This document shows, piece by piece, positions 26,427 through 35,381 of a stretch of DNA of 64,000 nucleotides (positions within the stretch are counted from its first letter, which is position 1; each line of letters opens with the position of its first letter). Both the position numbers and the translations under genes were made by a program. The notes beneath the pieces are model-generated. The model was not told the DNA's origin. It saw only the letters and a list, made by a program, of their open reading frames with translations, and ran no database searches. The stretch comes from Ruminococcus sp. (GTDB lineage: Bacteria; Bacillota; Clostridia; Lachnospirales; Lachnospiraceae): positions 62,001 through 126,000 of the forward strand of contig JACERV010000003.1 in NCBI GenBank assembly GCA_013911065.1, given 5' to 3'.

Positions 26427-28031
26427 ATGTACCACATTTTAATAGTAGATGATGAATTTTTAGTACGTTTGGGTTTGAAAACAACCATTAACTGGGAAGC
26501 AAATGGGTATAAGGTTGTAGGAGAAGCCTCCAACGGAAAAGAAGCATTGGAAATGGTACAGTCCTCTATGCCGGATATTGTATTGGTAGATATTAAAATG
26601 CCGTTGATGGATGGTTTGGAATTTATCACAGAGGTGAAGAAGATAAGTGAGGATATTTCATTTATCATTCTGAGTAATTATGATAACTTCCAATATGCAA
26701 AACGTGCCATGAAGCTGGGAGTATCACAATACCTTCTAAAGTCTGAAATCAATGAGGACATTCTTCTTGCAACGCTGGAATCTGTGTGTACGGAAAGAAG
26801 AAGCCGGCATGTGAGGCATGGGGATGATAATCAGGCGAGAACGGCTTATTTGAGTAATAATTTATCCAAGGCCCAGATCAATGCCTGTATCCCCATAGGC
26901 AGAATGGACGCTCCCCCGGAAGGTCTTTTCAGGGCCGGGAGCTATGTGGTTATTAAATATTTTTGCAGTATTGGCCTTCTGAACGAGCAGAGTATAGATA
27001 TGCTTTCAAAAACCATGGTTTCTCTGATTGAGGATGAATTCCAGGGAGCAGTATACAGTGAAGTTATTTATCAGATGCATTATTACATTACACTGATTTT
27101 TCCTGAGAACAGTCATTCGGATTCAGAAAGATCTTATATTGAAAAAAGTGCGTCTATAGGCAGAAAGATTAAACATTATTTTTCTGTTTCATTAAAGGGC
27201 GGGCTCAGCCGGAGCGGGAAAGCCGAGAGTCTGCCCCAGCTTCTGAGACAGGCAGAATGGGCAAGACAGCAGTGCTTTTTCGGCGGCACGCAGGGGAAAT
27301 GTCCTTCCGATATGCGCTTTGCAGGCGGAAATGCTTTTATTGTATACGAAGAGAGCCTTCAGGAGAACTTGAAGAAGGAGGAGAGGCCCCACGTAAGCAG
27401 CTCCAAAGTTCTTGGATATCTTACAGAAAACAATAGTCAGGAATTGGAAAACTATATTCATGGTATTTTTGTCCGGATTAAAGAGCAGAGTGCTTATACT
27501 GTAGTAAAACATACGTTTATAGATTTTTTATCTATCGCCAAGTCTAGTTTAGAAAAACTGAATGTACCGGTAACGGAAAGTTTTTTAGCTAAGCTGGACT
27601 ATGATAATTGGGATATCCTTACTTCTGTAGAAGAGACGGAAGTTTATGTCCATGATATTTTTGAGGGTATTCTGGACTTTATGAGTAAAGGCATCAGCGG
27701 ATATAGTGCCAGTGTGAAGAAGACTATTGCCTATGTGGAAGAAAATTATGCGTCAAACATTACCCTGGAGGATGTCGCCCGGCATGGAGAAATCAGCAGG
27801 AGTTATCTGTCCATGCTATTTAAACAGGAAACGGGAATTAATTTTATTACCTATCTGAATCAGTATAGGATTGAGAAGGGAAAGAAGCTGCTGACAGACA
27901 CAAATCTTAAAATTTACGAGATTGCGGAGGAGATTGGGTTTGGGAGCCCCTACTATTTCAGCAAGGTCTTTAAAGAGCTGACAGGAATGCAGTGTAAAGA
28001 ATATAGGAACTATTACTCAGAAATGAATTAA
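26427..28031 (+). CDS. YesN-type response regulator with AraC DNA-binding domain
   Basis: A 534-residue regulator. The receiver domain (1-120) has the acidic pocket Asp8/Asp9, phospho-acceptor Asp55 (VDIKMP) and conserved Lys in YLLKS. The middle 300 residues form a linker typical of YesN proteins. The last 100 residues are an AraC-type double helix-turn-helix (ITLEDVARHGEISRSYLSMLFKQETG, then KIYEIAEEIGFGSPYYFSKVFKE). ATG 26427 follows CGGAGGAAAG. It most likely answers the YesM-type kinase at 16043-17767 and activates the operon between them. It lies 60 bp after the dehydrogenase gene and is closed by a terminator. Confidence 0.93.
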   Translation: MYHILIVDDEFLVRLGLKTTINWEANGYKVVGEASNGKEALEMVQSSMPDIVLVDIKMPLMDGLEFITEVKKISEDISFIILSNYDNFQYAKRAMKLGVSQYLLKSEINEDILLATLESVCTERRSRHVRHGDDNQARTAYLSNNLSKAQINACIPIGRMDAPPEGLFRAGSYVVIKYFCSIGLLNEQSIDMLSKTMVSLIEDEFQGAVYSEVIYQMHYYITLIFPENSHSDSERSYIEKSASIGRKIKHYFSVSLKGGLSRSGKAESLPQLLRQAEWARQQCFFGGTQGKCPSDMRFAGGNAFIVYEESLQENLKKEERPHVSSSKVLGYLTENNSQELENYIHGIFVRIKEQSAYTVVKHTFIDFLSIAKSSLEKLNVPVTESFLAKLDYDNWDILTSVEETEVYVHDIFEGILDFMSKGISGYSASVKKTIAYVEENYASNITLEDVARHGEISRSYLSMLFKQETGINFITYLNQYRIEKGKKLLTDTNLKIYEIAEEIGFGSPYYFSKVFKELTGMQCKEYRNYYSEMN

Positions 28032-28047
28032 CTTGCCTATTCTGAAG

Positions 28048-28103
28048 AAAACTATTTTGATTGGTTTATAGCATTTGCTGCAAATCATCCAAAATAGTTT
28101 TTT
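28048..28103 (+). terminator. Terminator after the response regulator
   Basis: AAACTATTTTGATTGGTTT pairs, with small mismatches, with AAATCATCCAAAATAGTTT, followed by TTTT. It closes the carbohydrate island. Confidence 0.8.
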
Positions 28104-28166
28104 GCGTGTGTGGTTGATATCTCTAATATGGTGGGTGTATTTTTGGGGAACAGTATGTTATACTTA

Positions 28167-28195
28167 TTGAATCACTAATATTCAAGAAGTATAAT
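28167..28195 (+). promoter_or_regulatory. Promoter of the Mrp/NBP35 gene
   Basis: TTGAAT (28167-28172), a 17-bp spacer and a perfect TATAAT (28190-28195). It predicts a leader of about 70 bases. Confidence 0.75.
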
Positions 28196-28270
28196 TAGAA
28201 ACAATAAGCCGGTATCTGATTTAGACAGATTCCGGTCTGGTATCATGAAAGAAAGAGAAGGTAAAGTAAT

Positions 28271-29098
28271 ATGGCAGAAGAGTACAGTAATGGATGCAGC
28301 GAAGAGTCTTGTGCGGGATGTGCACAATCCGGGACATGTGGGAGCAAGAAAGATGACTTCAGAGTATCTCCAAATCCATATTCACAGGTAAAGAAGGTAA
28401 TTGGTGTCATCAGCGGAAAGGGTGGTGTGGGAAAATCTCTGGTTACCGCATCGCTGGCGAGAATGGTACGGGAGAAGGGATATACGGCAGGAATTTTGGA
28501 TGCTGACATTACTGGTCCGTCTATACCTAAGATGTATGGTGTTCATGAGATGGCAAAAGGCACCGAGGATGGAATATTCCCCTGTATTGCAAAGGATGAG
28601 ACAAGGATTATGTCTGTGAACCTTTTACTTGAGGATGAGGATGCTCCTGTTATTTGGAGAGGACCTGTTATTGCCGGAGTCGTAACACAATTCTGGACAG
28701 ACGTGATATGGGGAGATTTGGATTATCTGTTTGTCGATATGCCTCCGGGAACAGGTGATGTGCCGCTTACGGTATTCCAGTCACTTCCTGTAGATGGAGT
28801 GGTAATTGTAACCTCCCCCCAGGACTTGGTGCGTATGATTGTAAAGAAAGCTTATAATATGGCAAAACAGATGAATATTCCAGTGCTGGGAGTCGTAGAA
28901 AACTACAGCTATGTGAAGTGTCCCGACTGCGGAAAGGAAATCAACGTATTTGGAGAAAGCCGTATTGATGAAATTGCACAGGAATTAGGTATTCCGGTTC
29001 TGGGTAAGATGCCTATAGATCTAAAGATTGCCGAAGCTGTAGAGACAGAGAAGTTTTATGATATTAAAAACCCCTATCTTCAGGATATTGAACTGTAG
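28271..29098 (+). CDS. Mrp/NBP35-type Fe-S cluster carrier ATPase
   Basis: A 275-residue P-loop protein of the deviant Walker A (SIMIBI) class: GKGGVGKS with the signature Lys. The N-terminus has four cysteines (9, 14, 17, 23), the NBP35-type cluster-binding set missing from shorter Mrp proteins. A CPDCGK pair near residues 217-220 is the conserved bridging CXXC that holds a labile 4Fe-4S cluster between monomers. DADITGPSIPKMYG and DYLFVDMPPGTGD are family hallmarks. It inserts clusters into Fe-S apoproteins, of which this anaerobe has several here (IspG, IorA, a radical SAM protein). It is monocistronic between its own promoter and a strong terminator. Confidence 0.93.
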   Translation: MAEEYSNGCSEESCAGCAQSGTCGSKKDDFRVSPNPYSQVKKVIGVISGKGGVGKSLVTASLARMVREKGYTAGILDADITGPSIPKMYGVHEMAKGTEDGIFPCIAKDETRIMSVNLLLEDEDAPVIWRGPVIAGVVTQFWTDVIWGDLDYLFVDMPPGTGDVPLTVFQSLPVDGVVIVTSPQDLVRMIVKKAYNMAKQMNIPVLGVVENYSYVKCPDCGKEINVFGESRIDEIAQELGIPVLGKMPIDLKIAEAVETEKFYDIKNPYLQDIEL

Positions 29099-29128
29099 GA
29101 AATTAGGAATATAACTTTATAAGAGATG

Positions 29129-29169
29129 ACCCCCGCTTTCAGGAAAGAGAAAGCGGGGGTTATGTTTTT
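29129..29169 (+). terminator. Strong terminator after the Mrp gene
   Basis: A 12-bp perfect stem, ACCCCCGCTTTC with GAAAGCGGGGGT (29129-29140 and 29149-29160), followed by TATGTTTTT. It separates the Mrp gene from the convergent S1-domain gene. Confidence 0.93.
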
Positions 29170-29206
29170 AATCTTTTATAGTTTTCGTATTTCAAAAATC
29201 CGCCGT

Positions 29207-29905
29207 CTACAGCTTGATGTTTTTGAAGAGATCACCCAGATTGGTTCCAATGTTTTCGCTCTTTGGAATTTCAACCTTTTCTTCTGCTTCTTCCTGTGTT
29301 TCCTCAAGAACTTTCATGCTCAGGCTGATTTTCCCGTCTTTGATTCCGATTACTTTTACCTTAACAGTATCGCCGACTTTCAGCACTTCACCCGGAGACT
29401 TGATGTGCTTTTTGGAAATCTGGGAAATGTGTACCAACCCGGAAAGATTATGATCAAGGCTGATAAATGCACCGTAGTTTTGCAGAGTATCTACAGTACC
29501 TTCCATAACCGCACCAACTTTGATGCTTTCTATATGTTCCCTGCGTGCCTGTTGCTCCTTCTCCCTCAATACTTCACGGGCGGATAAAACAAGGCGGTTA
29601 TTAGCCTGGTCTACATCAATGACACGTACTTCAATATCCTTCAATAAATAGGTTTCCAAATCCTCAATATAGGAAAGAGAAAGTTTGGATGCAGGAATAA
29701 AACCGCGCAGGCCCTCTACCATAGCTATAGCGCCGCCATTTACAATCCCCTCTACCTTAACGGATAAAGTTGTTTTGTTCTCCATATAATCCAAGACTTG
29801 GTTCCATGGGTTGGCATCGTCAAAATGCTCTTCGTAATCGGCCATTGTTTCTACAGGCTCGACCGTTGCCTGTAACTCTTCAGTTTTCATTTCTTCGTTC
29901 ATCAT
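29207..29905 (-). CDS. S1 RNA-binding domain protein
   Basis: A 232-residue cytoplasmic protein with two S1 domains, about residues 43-112 (TTLSVKVEGIVNGGAIAMVEGLRGFIPASKL) and 130-200 (GAVMEGTVDTLQNYGAFISLDHNLSGLVHISQIS). Each is a five-stranded OB-fold that binds single-stranded RNA. It is far shorter than ribosomal protein S1 and is not fused to IspH as some clostridial S1 proteins are. The tail, from about 205, is acidic. The start uses tandem ATGs behind GAGGTG. Upstream are a promoter and two operator-like palindromes. A regulatory or ribosome-associated role is plausible. Confidence 0.88.
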   Translation of the reverse strand: MMNEEMKTEELQATVEPVETMADYEEHFDDANPWNQVLDYMENKTTLSVKVEGIVNGGAIAMVEGLRGFIPASKLSLSYIEDLETYLLKDIEVRVIDVDQANNRLVLSAREVLREKEQQARREHIESIKVGAVMEGTVDTLQNYGAFISLDHNLSGLVHISQISKKHIKSPGEVLKVGDTVKVKVIGIKDGKISLSMKVLEETQEEAEEKVEIPKSENIGTNLGDLFKNIKL

Positions 29906-29948
29906 AGCACCTCAGCTTATCTTTTAATAATTCATGTAAATCATACAC

Positions 29949-30004
29949 TATTAAACATTAGTAGTTCAATAAGTGTACCTTCTTGAACATTAGCAGTTCA
30001 AGAA
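29949..30004 (-). promoter_or_regulatory. Two operator-like palindromes before the S1-domain gene
   Basis: The distal copy has perfect 9-bp arms TTCTTGAAC and GTTCAAGAA around ATTAGCA (29980-30004). The proximal copy, TTAAAC-ATTAGTA-GTTCAA (29951-29969), has one mismatch in its 6-bp arms. Copies start 32 bp apart, about three helical turns, and lie just downstream of the -10, where a repressor would block initiation or elongation. Confidence 0.7.
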
Positions 30005-30016
30005 CTATTTGATATA

Positions 30017-30046
30017 AGTATAGCACATGTATGACTAAAAAGACAA
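30017..30046 (-). promoter_or_regulatory. Promoter of the S1-domain gene
   Basis: On the minus strand: TTGTCT (30041-30046), an 18-bp spacer and TATACT (30017-30022). The remaining part of the 326-bp gap, up to the pyrophosphatase start, is AT-rich with no clear promoter for that gene. Confidence 0.65.
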
Positions 30047-30231
30047 CCGTATCGCGTTTTAAATTATACATTTCTAAATCGTTCTTAATTTCAACTATAT
30101 GGAAAATATAGTAATGTCATAAGATGAATTGTATGAAAAGAAAAAATTATAATCTTAAAAATTAGGTTGACGAATCCTTGGAAAAATGGCAAGCTACTTA
30201 TAAAGAGTCCAGGACGAAAAGGGGATATGGG

Positions 30232-31884
30232 ATGGATAATGGAGTAAATGCAAAAAAAGTTTATGTAGTCGGCCACAAGAATCCTGACACGGATTCTATT
30301 TGTTCGGCAATTGCCTATGCAAAATTAAAAAAGAAATTAACAGGAGAGGAGTACACGCCCCGGAGAGCCGGCCAGCTCAACGAGGAAACCCAGTATGTGC
30401 TGGACCGGTTTAAGGTAAAGACACCGGCTCTCCTCTCTGATTTACGTGTACAAATAAAAGATGTAGAATTAAGGAAGGTGGAAGGGTTAAATGGCAGTGT
30501 TTCCATTAAGACTGCCTGGGCACGGATGAAAGAATTGAATCTCAAGACGCTTCCTGTAACCAGAGAGGGAAGGTTGGAAGGATTGATTACAATCGGTGAT
30601 ATCGCAACATCTTATATGGATGTCTATGATAGTTTTATTCTGTCTGCTTCCAGAACCCAATACCGCAATATTGCTACAACAATCGGCGGAGAGGTGGTTG
30701 TAGGAAACGGCCACAGTTTCATGGTAAAAGGAAAGGTAGCAATTGCAGCTTCCAGCCGGGGACTGATGGCGGACTTTATTGAAGAATCGGATCTGTTAAT
30801 CCTGGGAAACAGAAGGGATGTGCAGCAGGATGCCATCAACTTGAATGTAAGCTGTATCGTTGTGTGCCAGGGGGCTGAGATACCGGAGGACATTATAGCA
30901 CAGGCGCGGGAAAAGGAGATTGTCATTATTAGCACCCCCCATGATACATTTACTGTTGCCAGACAGATAAATCAAAGTATTCCGGTAAAACGCTTCATGA
31001 CAACAGAAGGTCTTATCACTTTTAGCATGAGAGATTATGTAGATGACGTGAAAGAAGTAATGGCAAAAAGGAAGTTTCGTGATTTCCCGATTTTGGATAA
31101 TAAAGGGAACTTTTTGGGATTCATTTCCAGAAGAAGACTCTTGAACAGCAGGAGAAAGCAGGTCATTTTAGTAGATCACAACGAAAAGAGCCAGGCGGTA
31201 GATGGAATTGAGGAGGCAGATGTACTGGAAATCATCGACCACCACAGATTGAGCAGTATTCAGACAATCGGTCCGGTATTTTTCAGAAACCAGCCAGTAG
31301 GATGTACGGCTACGATTATTTACCAGATGTATCAGGAAGAGGGGGTCGAGGTGGACCCGGTTACGGCAGCACTTTTATGCTCGGCAATTATATCCGATAC
31401 ATTGATGTTCCGTTCTCCTACTTGCACTCCGCTGGATGAGGCATCTGCAAGGAAACTGGCGGAAACAGGAGATATCAACATAGAAGAGCTGGCTTTGGAA
31501 ATGTTCAATGCAGGCAGCAATCTGAAAGGAAAGAGTGCAGAAGAGATTATTTTCCTGGATTTCAAGCAGTTTACGGTGAATGAAACTGTGATGGGCGTAG
31601 GTCAGATAAACTCTATGAGCAAAACGGAACTTAAGGACATCAAAGCAGTGGTTCTGCCCTATATGGAAAAGGCAAGGAAGAAAAATCATTTGGATATGAT
31701 ATTCTTCATGCTGACAAACATTGTTACAGAATCTACTGAATTGCTCTGCTGCGGCCCTGAAGCACAGAGCAAGGTCATCATGGCTTATGATTTAAGAGAG
31801 GATACAGAAGATATTCTGCTAAAAGGTGTGGTGTCAAGAAAGAAACAGCTTGTGCCTACGCTTGTAAGTACATTGCAGCAATAG
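30232..31884 (+). CDS. Mn-dependent inorganic pyrophosphatase with CBS/DRTGG insert
   Basis: A 550-residue family II pyrophosphatase, which hydrolyses PPi to two phosphates. ATG 30232 is chosen over TTG 30178 because AAAAGGGG precedes it and the homologous region begins at once (KKVYVVGHKNPDTDSI). The DHH metal motifs are GHKNPDTD and IIDHHRLSS. Between them are a split CBS pair (about 70-120 and 250-305) around a DRTGG domain (about 130-235), the adenine-nucleotide-regulated version of the enzyme. The C-terminal DHHA2 domain closes the active site; its residues include VGCTATIIYQM and SAIISDTLMF. The flavin reductase gene follows after 10 bp, suggesting co-transcription. Confidence 0.92.
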   Translation: MDNGVNAKKVYVVGHKNPDTDSICSAIAYAKLKKKLTGEEYTPRRAGQLNEETQYVLDRFKVKTPALLSDLRVQIKDVELRKVEGLNGSVSIKTAWARMKELNLKTLPVTREGRLEGLITIGDIATSYMDVYDSFILSASRTQYRNIATTIGGEVVVGNGHSFMVKGKVAIAASSRGLMADFIEESDLLILGNRRDVQQDAINLNVSCIVVCQGAEIPEDIIAQAREKEIVIISTPHDTFTVARQINQSIPVKRFMTTEGLITFSMRDYVDDVKEVMAKRKFRDFPILDNKGNFLGFISRRRLLNSRRKQVILVDHNEKSQAVDGIEEADVLEIIDHHRLSSIQTIGPVFFRNQPVGCTATIIYQMYQEEGVEVDPVTAALLCSAIISDTLMFRSPTCTPLDEASARKLAETGDINIEELALEMFNAGSNLKGKSAEEIIFLDFKQFTVNETVMGVGQINSMSKTELKDIKAVVLPYMEKARKKNHLDMIFFMLTNIVTESTELLCCGPEAQSKVIMAYDLREDTEDILLKGVVSRKKQLVPTLVSTLQQ

Positions 31885-31894
31885 GGGGAAGAGA

Positions 31895-32482
31895 ATGAGC
31901 AGACAAATATGGAAACCGGGCAACATGCTGTACCCTCTGCCCGCCGTTATGGTGAGTACAGGTGATAAGGAAGAAAATAAAAATATCCTGACCGTTGCCT
32001 GGACGGGTACTATCTGCACGAATCCTGCTATGGTCTATATTTCGGTAAGGCCGGAACGGTATTCTTATCAGATGATAAAAGATACAGGAGAGTTCGTTAT
32101 CAACCTGACCACAGAAAAACTGACGAAGGCTGCGGATTATTGCGGTGTGCGGTCTGGGAGAGATGTGGACAAGTGGAAAGACACAGGGCTGACACCAGGA
32201 AAACCGGAGAGCTTGAAACATGCTCCCATTATAGAGGAGTGCCCTGTGAGTATAGAGTGCCGTGTAACAGAGATCAAAGAGCTGGGAAGCCATCATATGT
32301 TTCTTGCCGAAGTGAAGGCGGTGCAGGTGGATGATGCCTATATGAATAAGGCAGGCAAATTTGAATTAAATAAAACAGGCCTTCTGGCCTATTCTCATGG
32401 CGAATACCTGGGGCTTGGGAAGTCTCTTGGAACGTTCGGATACAGTGTGCGTAAGAAGACAGGAAGAAAGAAGAAAAAATAA
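31895..32482 (+). CDS. Flavin reductase family protein (flavoredoxin-like)
   Basis: A 195-residue FMN-binding split-barrel protein. The N-terminal block KPGNMLYPLPAVMVSTGD, followed by NILTVAWTGTICTNPAMVYISVRPERYSY, is the flavin-binding region of flavoredoxin-like proteins. GLLAYSHGEYLGLGKSLGTFGYSV is the usual C-terminal segment. Such proteins transfer electrons from NAD(P)H or ferredoxin to FMN; the partner here is unknown. ATG 31895 is preceded by AGGGGGAAGAG and lies 10 bp after the pyrophosphatase gene. A lysine-rich tail (KKTGRKKKK) is unusual but common in this organism type. Confidence 0.88.
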   Translation: MSRQIWKPGNMLYPLPAVMVSTGDKEENKNILTVAWTGTICTNPAMVYISVRPERYSYQMIKDTGEFVINLTTEKLTKAADYCGVRSGRDVDKWKDTGLTPGKPESLKHAPIIEECPVSIECRVTEIKELGSHHMFLAEVKAVQVDDAYMNKAGKFELNKTGLLAYSHGEYLGLGKSLGTFGYSVRKKTGRKKKK

Positions 32483-32483
32483 G

Positions 32484-32531
32484 GAAGCAGCAACAGGCAA
32501 TAGATAGGGATGCCCGTTGCTGCTTCTTTTT
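32484..32531. terminator. Bidirectional terminator between flavin reductase and galT
   Basis: GAAGCAGCAAC (32484-32494) pairs with GTTGCTGCTTC (32516-32526). A T run follows on the plus strand and another on the minus strand, so it serves both convergent genes. Confidence 0.88.
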
Positions 32532-32537
32532 ATGGTG

Positions 32538-34028
32538 TTACAATACATGGATAAATCTCTTAAACGATTCCATTCCCGCTTCCGTACACTTAAAGACTCC
32601 TGCATCTTCCAGTACCTTGCAAAAGACTTTTCCGATTTCCTGCTTCAGAATATCATCGATGTTTCCCGGGTTTATTTCGGGGTAAGAAGGAAGAAAATTT
32701 TCGACCCAGTCCGCATGTTTTTCCAGTGTCTCATGGTTTCGGATTTCTCTTTTATCCAAAATATAATGCTTTAGCAGCTCCATCTCATCTTTAAGCCTGG
32801 ACGGAAGCACAGCAAGTCCCATAACCTCAATCAGCCCGATATTTTCCTTCTTAATGTGATGCAGCCCTGCATGGGGGTGATAGACTCCGAGGGGATGCTC
32901 CTCCGTTGTAATATTATTGCGGAGTGTTAAATCCAGTTCGTATAAATCTCCGTGCATTCTGGCAATAGGAGTGATGGTGTTATGAGGCTGTCCGTTTGTT
33001 TCTGAGAAAACAAAGGCATCTTCATCTGTGTAATCCCTCCAGACATGTAGAATATGGTCTGCCAGTTCTATAATTCTGTTCTCGTCCTCTCCCTGTAAAC
33101 GGATAACCGAGAGGGGCCACTTTACAATTCCGGCAGTGATATCCTCATAGCCGCTTACTTTAAATGTGTATATAACAGGTGCCTTTGCCATAGCAAAAGT
33201 ATAATTCCCACCCTGAAAGTGGTCATGGCTTAAAATAGAACCACCTACAATGGGAAGGTCAGCATTGGAACCAAGAAAATAATGAGGAAATAGTTTGACA
33301 AAATCAAATAATTTCCGGAAGGACTGTTTTTCTATTTTCATAGGCACATGCTCTCCGTTCAGTACAATACAGTGTTCATTATAATACACATAAGGAGAGT
33401 ACTGAAAGCCCCAGACGCTGTTATTGATAGTAATTGGTATGATGCGGTGATTCTCTCTGGCAGGGTGGTTCGTCCGGCCGGCATATCCTTCATTTTCCAT
33501 GCATAGCAGACATTTTGGATAGGAGGAGGCTTTTGCATTCCGTTCGGCAGCAATTGCTTTTGGATCCTTCTCCGGCTTGGAGAGGTTGATAGTGATATCT
33601 AAAATACCGTATTTAGTATCCACAGTCCATTTCATGTCTTTACAGATACGGTACCTGCGTATATAATCACTGTCCTGGCTTAGCTTGTAATAATAATCTG
33701 AGGCAGCTTTGGGTGATTCTTTGTATTTGCTCCAGAATTGCTCCTGAATCTGGGTGGGCCGGGGCATCAGAGTGTTCATGAGTTTGGTGTCAAATAAATC
33801 CCGGTACACAATATTGTCTTCAATAATTTCCCTTTGGCAGGCTTCTTCCAGAAGTTCTGTCAGCACATCCTCTAATACAATGTGGGATAAATCACAGGGA
33901 ATATCTTTGTATTCACTTTCTCCAAAGAGTTCCAGCAGAAGATTTACTGTGTAAATCCGTTCACATTCTGGTGTCAGACCAGTATCAATTCCATATTGCA
34001 CCAGCTTTTTAATTGCTTCATATAACAT
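32538..34028 (-). CDS. galT: Galactose-1-phosphate uridylyltransferase
   Basis: A 496-residue Firmicutes-type GalT, longer than the roughly 350-residue enterobacterial form. It exchanges UDP-glucose and galactose-1-phosphate in the Leloir pathway. GGSILSHDHFQGG near residue 270 carries the nucleophile region (His-Asp-His in place of His-Pro-His, usual in this type). NSVWGFQYSPYVYYNEHCIVLNGEH and LYELDLTLRNNITTEEHPLGVYHPH are conserved in the family. The start is preceded by AGGAGG. It lies 43 bp downstream of galK in one operon. galE is not in the window and is presumably elsewhere. Confidence 0.95.
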   Translation of the reverse strand: MLYEAIKKLVQYGIDTGLTPECERIYTVNLLLELFGESEYKDIPCDLSHIVLEDVLTELLEEACQREIIEDNIVYRDLFDTKLMNTLMPRPTQIQEQFWSKYKESPKAASDYYYKLSQDSDYIRRYRICKDMKWTVDTKYGILDITINLSKPEKDPKAIAAERNAKASSYPKCLLCMENEGYAGRTNHPARENHRIIPITINNSVWGFQYSPYVYYNEHCIVLNGEHVPMKIEKQSFRKLFDFVKLFPHYFLGSNADLPIVGGSILSHDHFQGGNYTFAMAKAPVIYTFKVSGYEDITAGIVKWPLSVIRLQGEDENRIIELADHILHVWRDYTDEDAFVFSETNGQPHNTITPIARMHGDLYELDLTLRNNITTEEHPLGVYHPHAGLHHIKKENIGLIEVMGLAVLPSRLKDEMELLKHYILDKREIRNHETLEKHADWVENFLPSYPEINPGNIDDILKQEIGKVFCKVLEDAGVFKCTEAGMESFKRFIHVL

Positions 34029-34071
34029 TGATTATGCCTCCTGAGTTTTAAATCCGTGGAGATGGGGATAT

Positions 34072-35244
34072 TTAATCGTCCAAGTTTCGGGCACCATCTC
34101 CGATTTCCACTATATAGAAATCTGCATCATATCCAAAACTTTCTTTATATCCGTTTCCAACTGTTTTCATAAACGTATCTATAGTATCATTTTTAACAAT
34201 GCTGACTGTGCATCCCCCGAAACCGCCTCCTGTAATACGGGAGCCTATGACACCGGGAACACTCCATGCCAGGTCCACGAGAAGATCAATTTCCTCACAG
34301 GATACTTCATAATCGTCCCTCAGAGAGACATGGGACTGGTTCATCAATTCTCCAAACCGAATGATATCTCCCGATTTCAGGGCCTTTACAGCTTCAATGG
34401 TACGCTGGTTCTCGGCAACGGCGTGTTTTGCGCGTTTTGTTTTTACAGGGTCTTCAATCACATCTTTAAATTTATCAAAAATATCCATATCCAGATCACC
34501 CAGTGTATTAATATCCAGTTCTTCCTGCAATGCGGCCAGCGCATCCGCACATTCCTGACGGCGTTCATTATATTTTGAATCTACCAGGTTGTGTTTTACT
34601 TTACTGTTTGTAATGATAATTTTTGCATCATCCAGTTCAATAGGGGCATATTCAAAATTCAACGTGGCAGTATCCAGGAAGATTGCATTGTTCTTTTTGC
34701 CCATGGCTACTGTAAACTGATCCATAATTCCGCAGTTGCAGCCATTAAAATTGTTTTCAGAATATTGCCCGATCAGTGCCAGGTCTGTCATGCTAAGTTT
34801 ATCAATCTCAAATAAATCCTTCAGGATAACTCCGGTCAGAACTTCCAAAGAGGCAGAGGAAGAAAGCCCGGAGCCATTGGGGATATTTCCCCAGATTACC
34901 ATGTCAAATCCTGTATCCGGCAGATATCCTCTCTTGGAAAAAGCCCATACAACGCCCAGGGGATAGTTGGCCCAGTCATAAATCTCCTTATTCGTCAAGT
35001 CATCAAGAGAAGCCTCTATGATTCCAAAACTGTCTAGATTCATGGAATAAAAGTGCATGACTCTGTCCTTACGTTTTCTTGCAATTCCATAGGTACCCAA
35101 GGTCAGCGCACAGGGAAATACATGTCCTCCGTTATAGTCTGTATGCTCCCCAATCAGATTTACACGGCCCGGAGAAAAATAAAGTTCGGTGCCCTCTGTA
35201 CTCCCGAACAATTCTTTGAATTTTGCAGTTAATTGTTCTTTCAT
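34072..35244 (-). CDS. galK: Galactokinase
   Basis: A 390-residue GHMP kinase that phosphorylates galactose at C1. The galactokinase signature GRVNLIGEHTDYNGGHVFPCAL is near residues 27-48. The ATP loop is PNGSGLSSSASLEV, the catalytic Asp is in CGIMDQFTVAMG and the third GHMP motif is SRITGGGFGGCTVSIV. Length is normal. The start is behind GTGAGG. The promoter faces a divergent AraC-type regulator gene, which probably controls galKT. Confidence 0.96.
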   Translation of the reverse strand: MKEQLTAKFKELFGSTEGTELYFSPGRVNLIGEHTDYNGGHVFPCALTLGTYGIARKRKDRVMHFYSMNLDSFGIIEASLDDLTNKEIYDWANYPLGVVWAFSKRGYLPDTGFDMVIWGNIPNGSGLSSSASLEVLTGVILKDLFEIDKLSMTDLALIGQYSENNFNGCNCGIMDQFTVAMGKKNNAIFLDTATLNFEYAPIELDDAKIIITNSKVKHNLVDSKYNERRQECADALAALQEELDINTLGDLDMDIFDKFKDVIEDPVKTKRAKHAVAENQRTIEAVKALKSGDIIRFGELMNQSHVSLRDDYEVSCEEIDLLVDLAWSVPGVIGSRITGGGFGGCTVSIVKNDTIDTFMKTVGNGYKESFGYDADFYIVEIGDGARNLDD

Positions 35245-35304
35245 ATAAATTCCTCACTTTCGTCAGATAATCTCTATTTTGATTTTATGTTCATTCTTAT
35301 TTAC

Positions 35305-35333
35305 ATTATAGGGGGAAGAGAAAAGAATGTATA
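35305..35333 (-). promoter_or_regulatory. Promoter of galKT
   Basis: On the minus strand: TATACA (35328-35333), a 17-bp spacer and a perfect TATAAT (35305-35310). It lies back-to-back with the araC-type promoter. Confidence 0.6.
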
Positions 35334-35338
35334 TAAAA

Positions 35339-35381
35339 ATTCCGTTCAAGGACATGTAATTATGTTGCATACGAACGGAAT
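35339..35381. promoter_or_regulatory. Inverted repeat in the galK/AraC divergent region
   Basis: ATTCCGTTC (35339-35347) and GAACGGAAT (35373-35381) are perfect 9-bp arms separated by 25 bases. One arm abuts the galK -35; the other lies inside the AraC promoter spacer. This is a good candidate for the regulator's own operator. Confidence 0.6.

Noticed and set aside
29126..29587. 153-residue open frame on the plus strand
   Set aside because: It covers the S1-domain gene on the other strand and part of the terminator; it has no family features.
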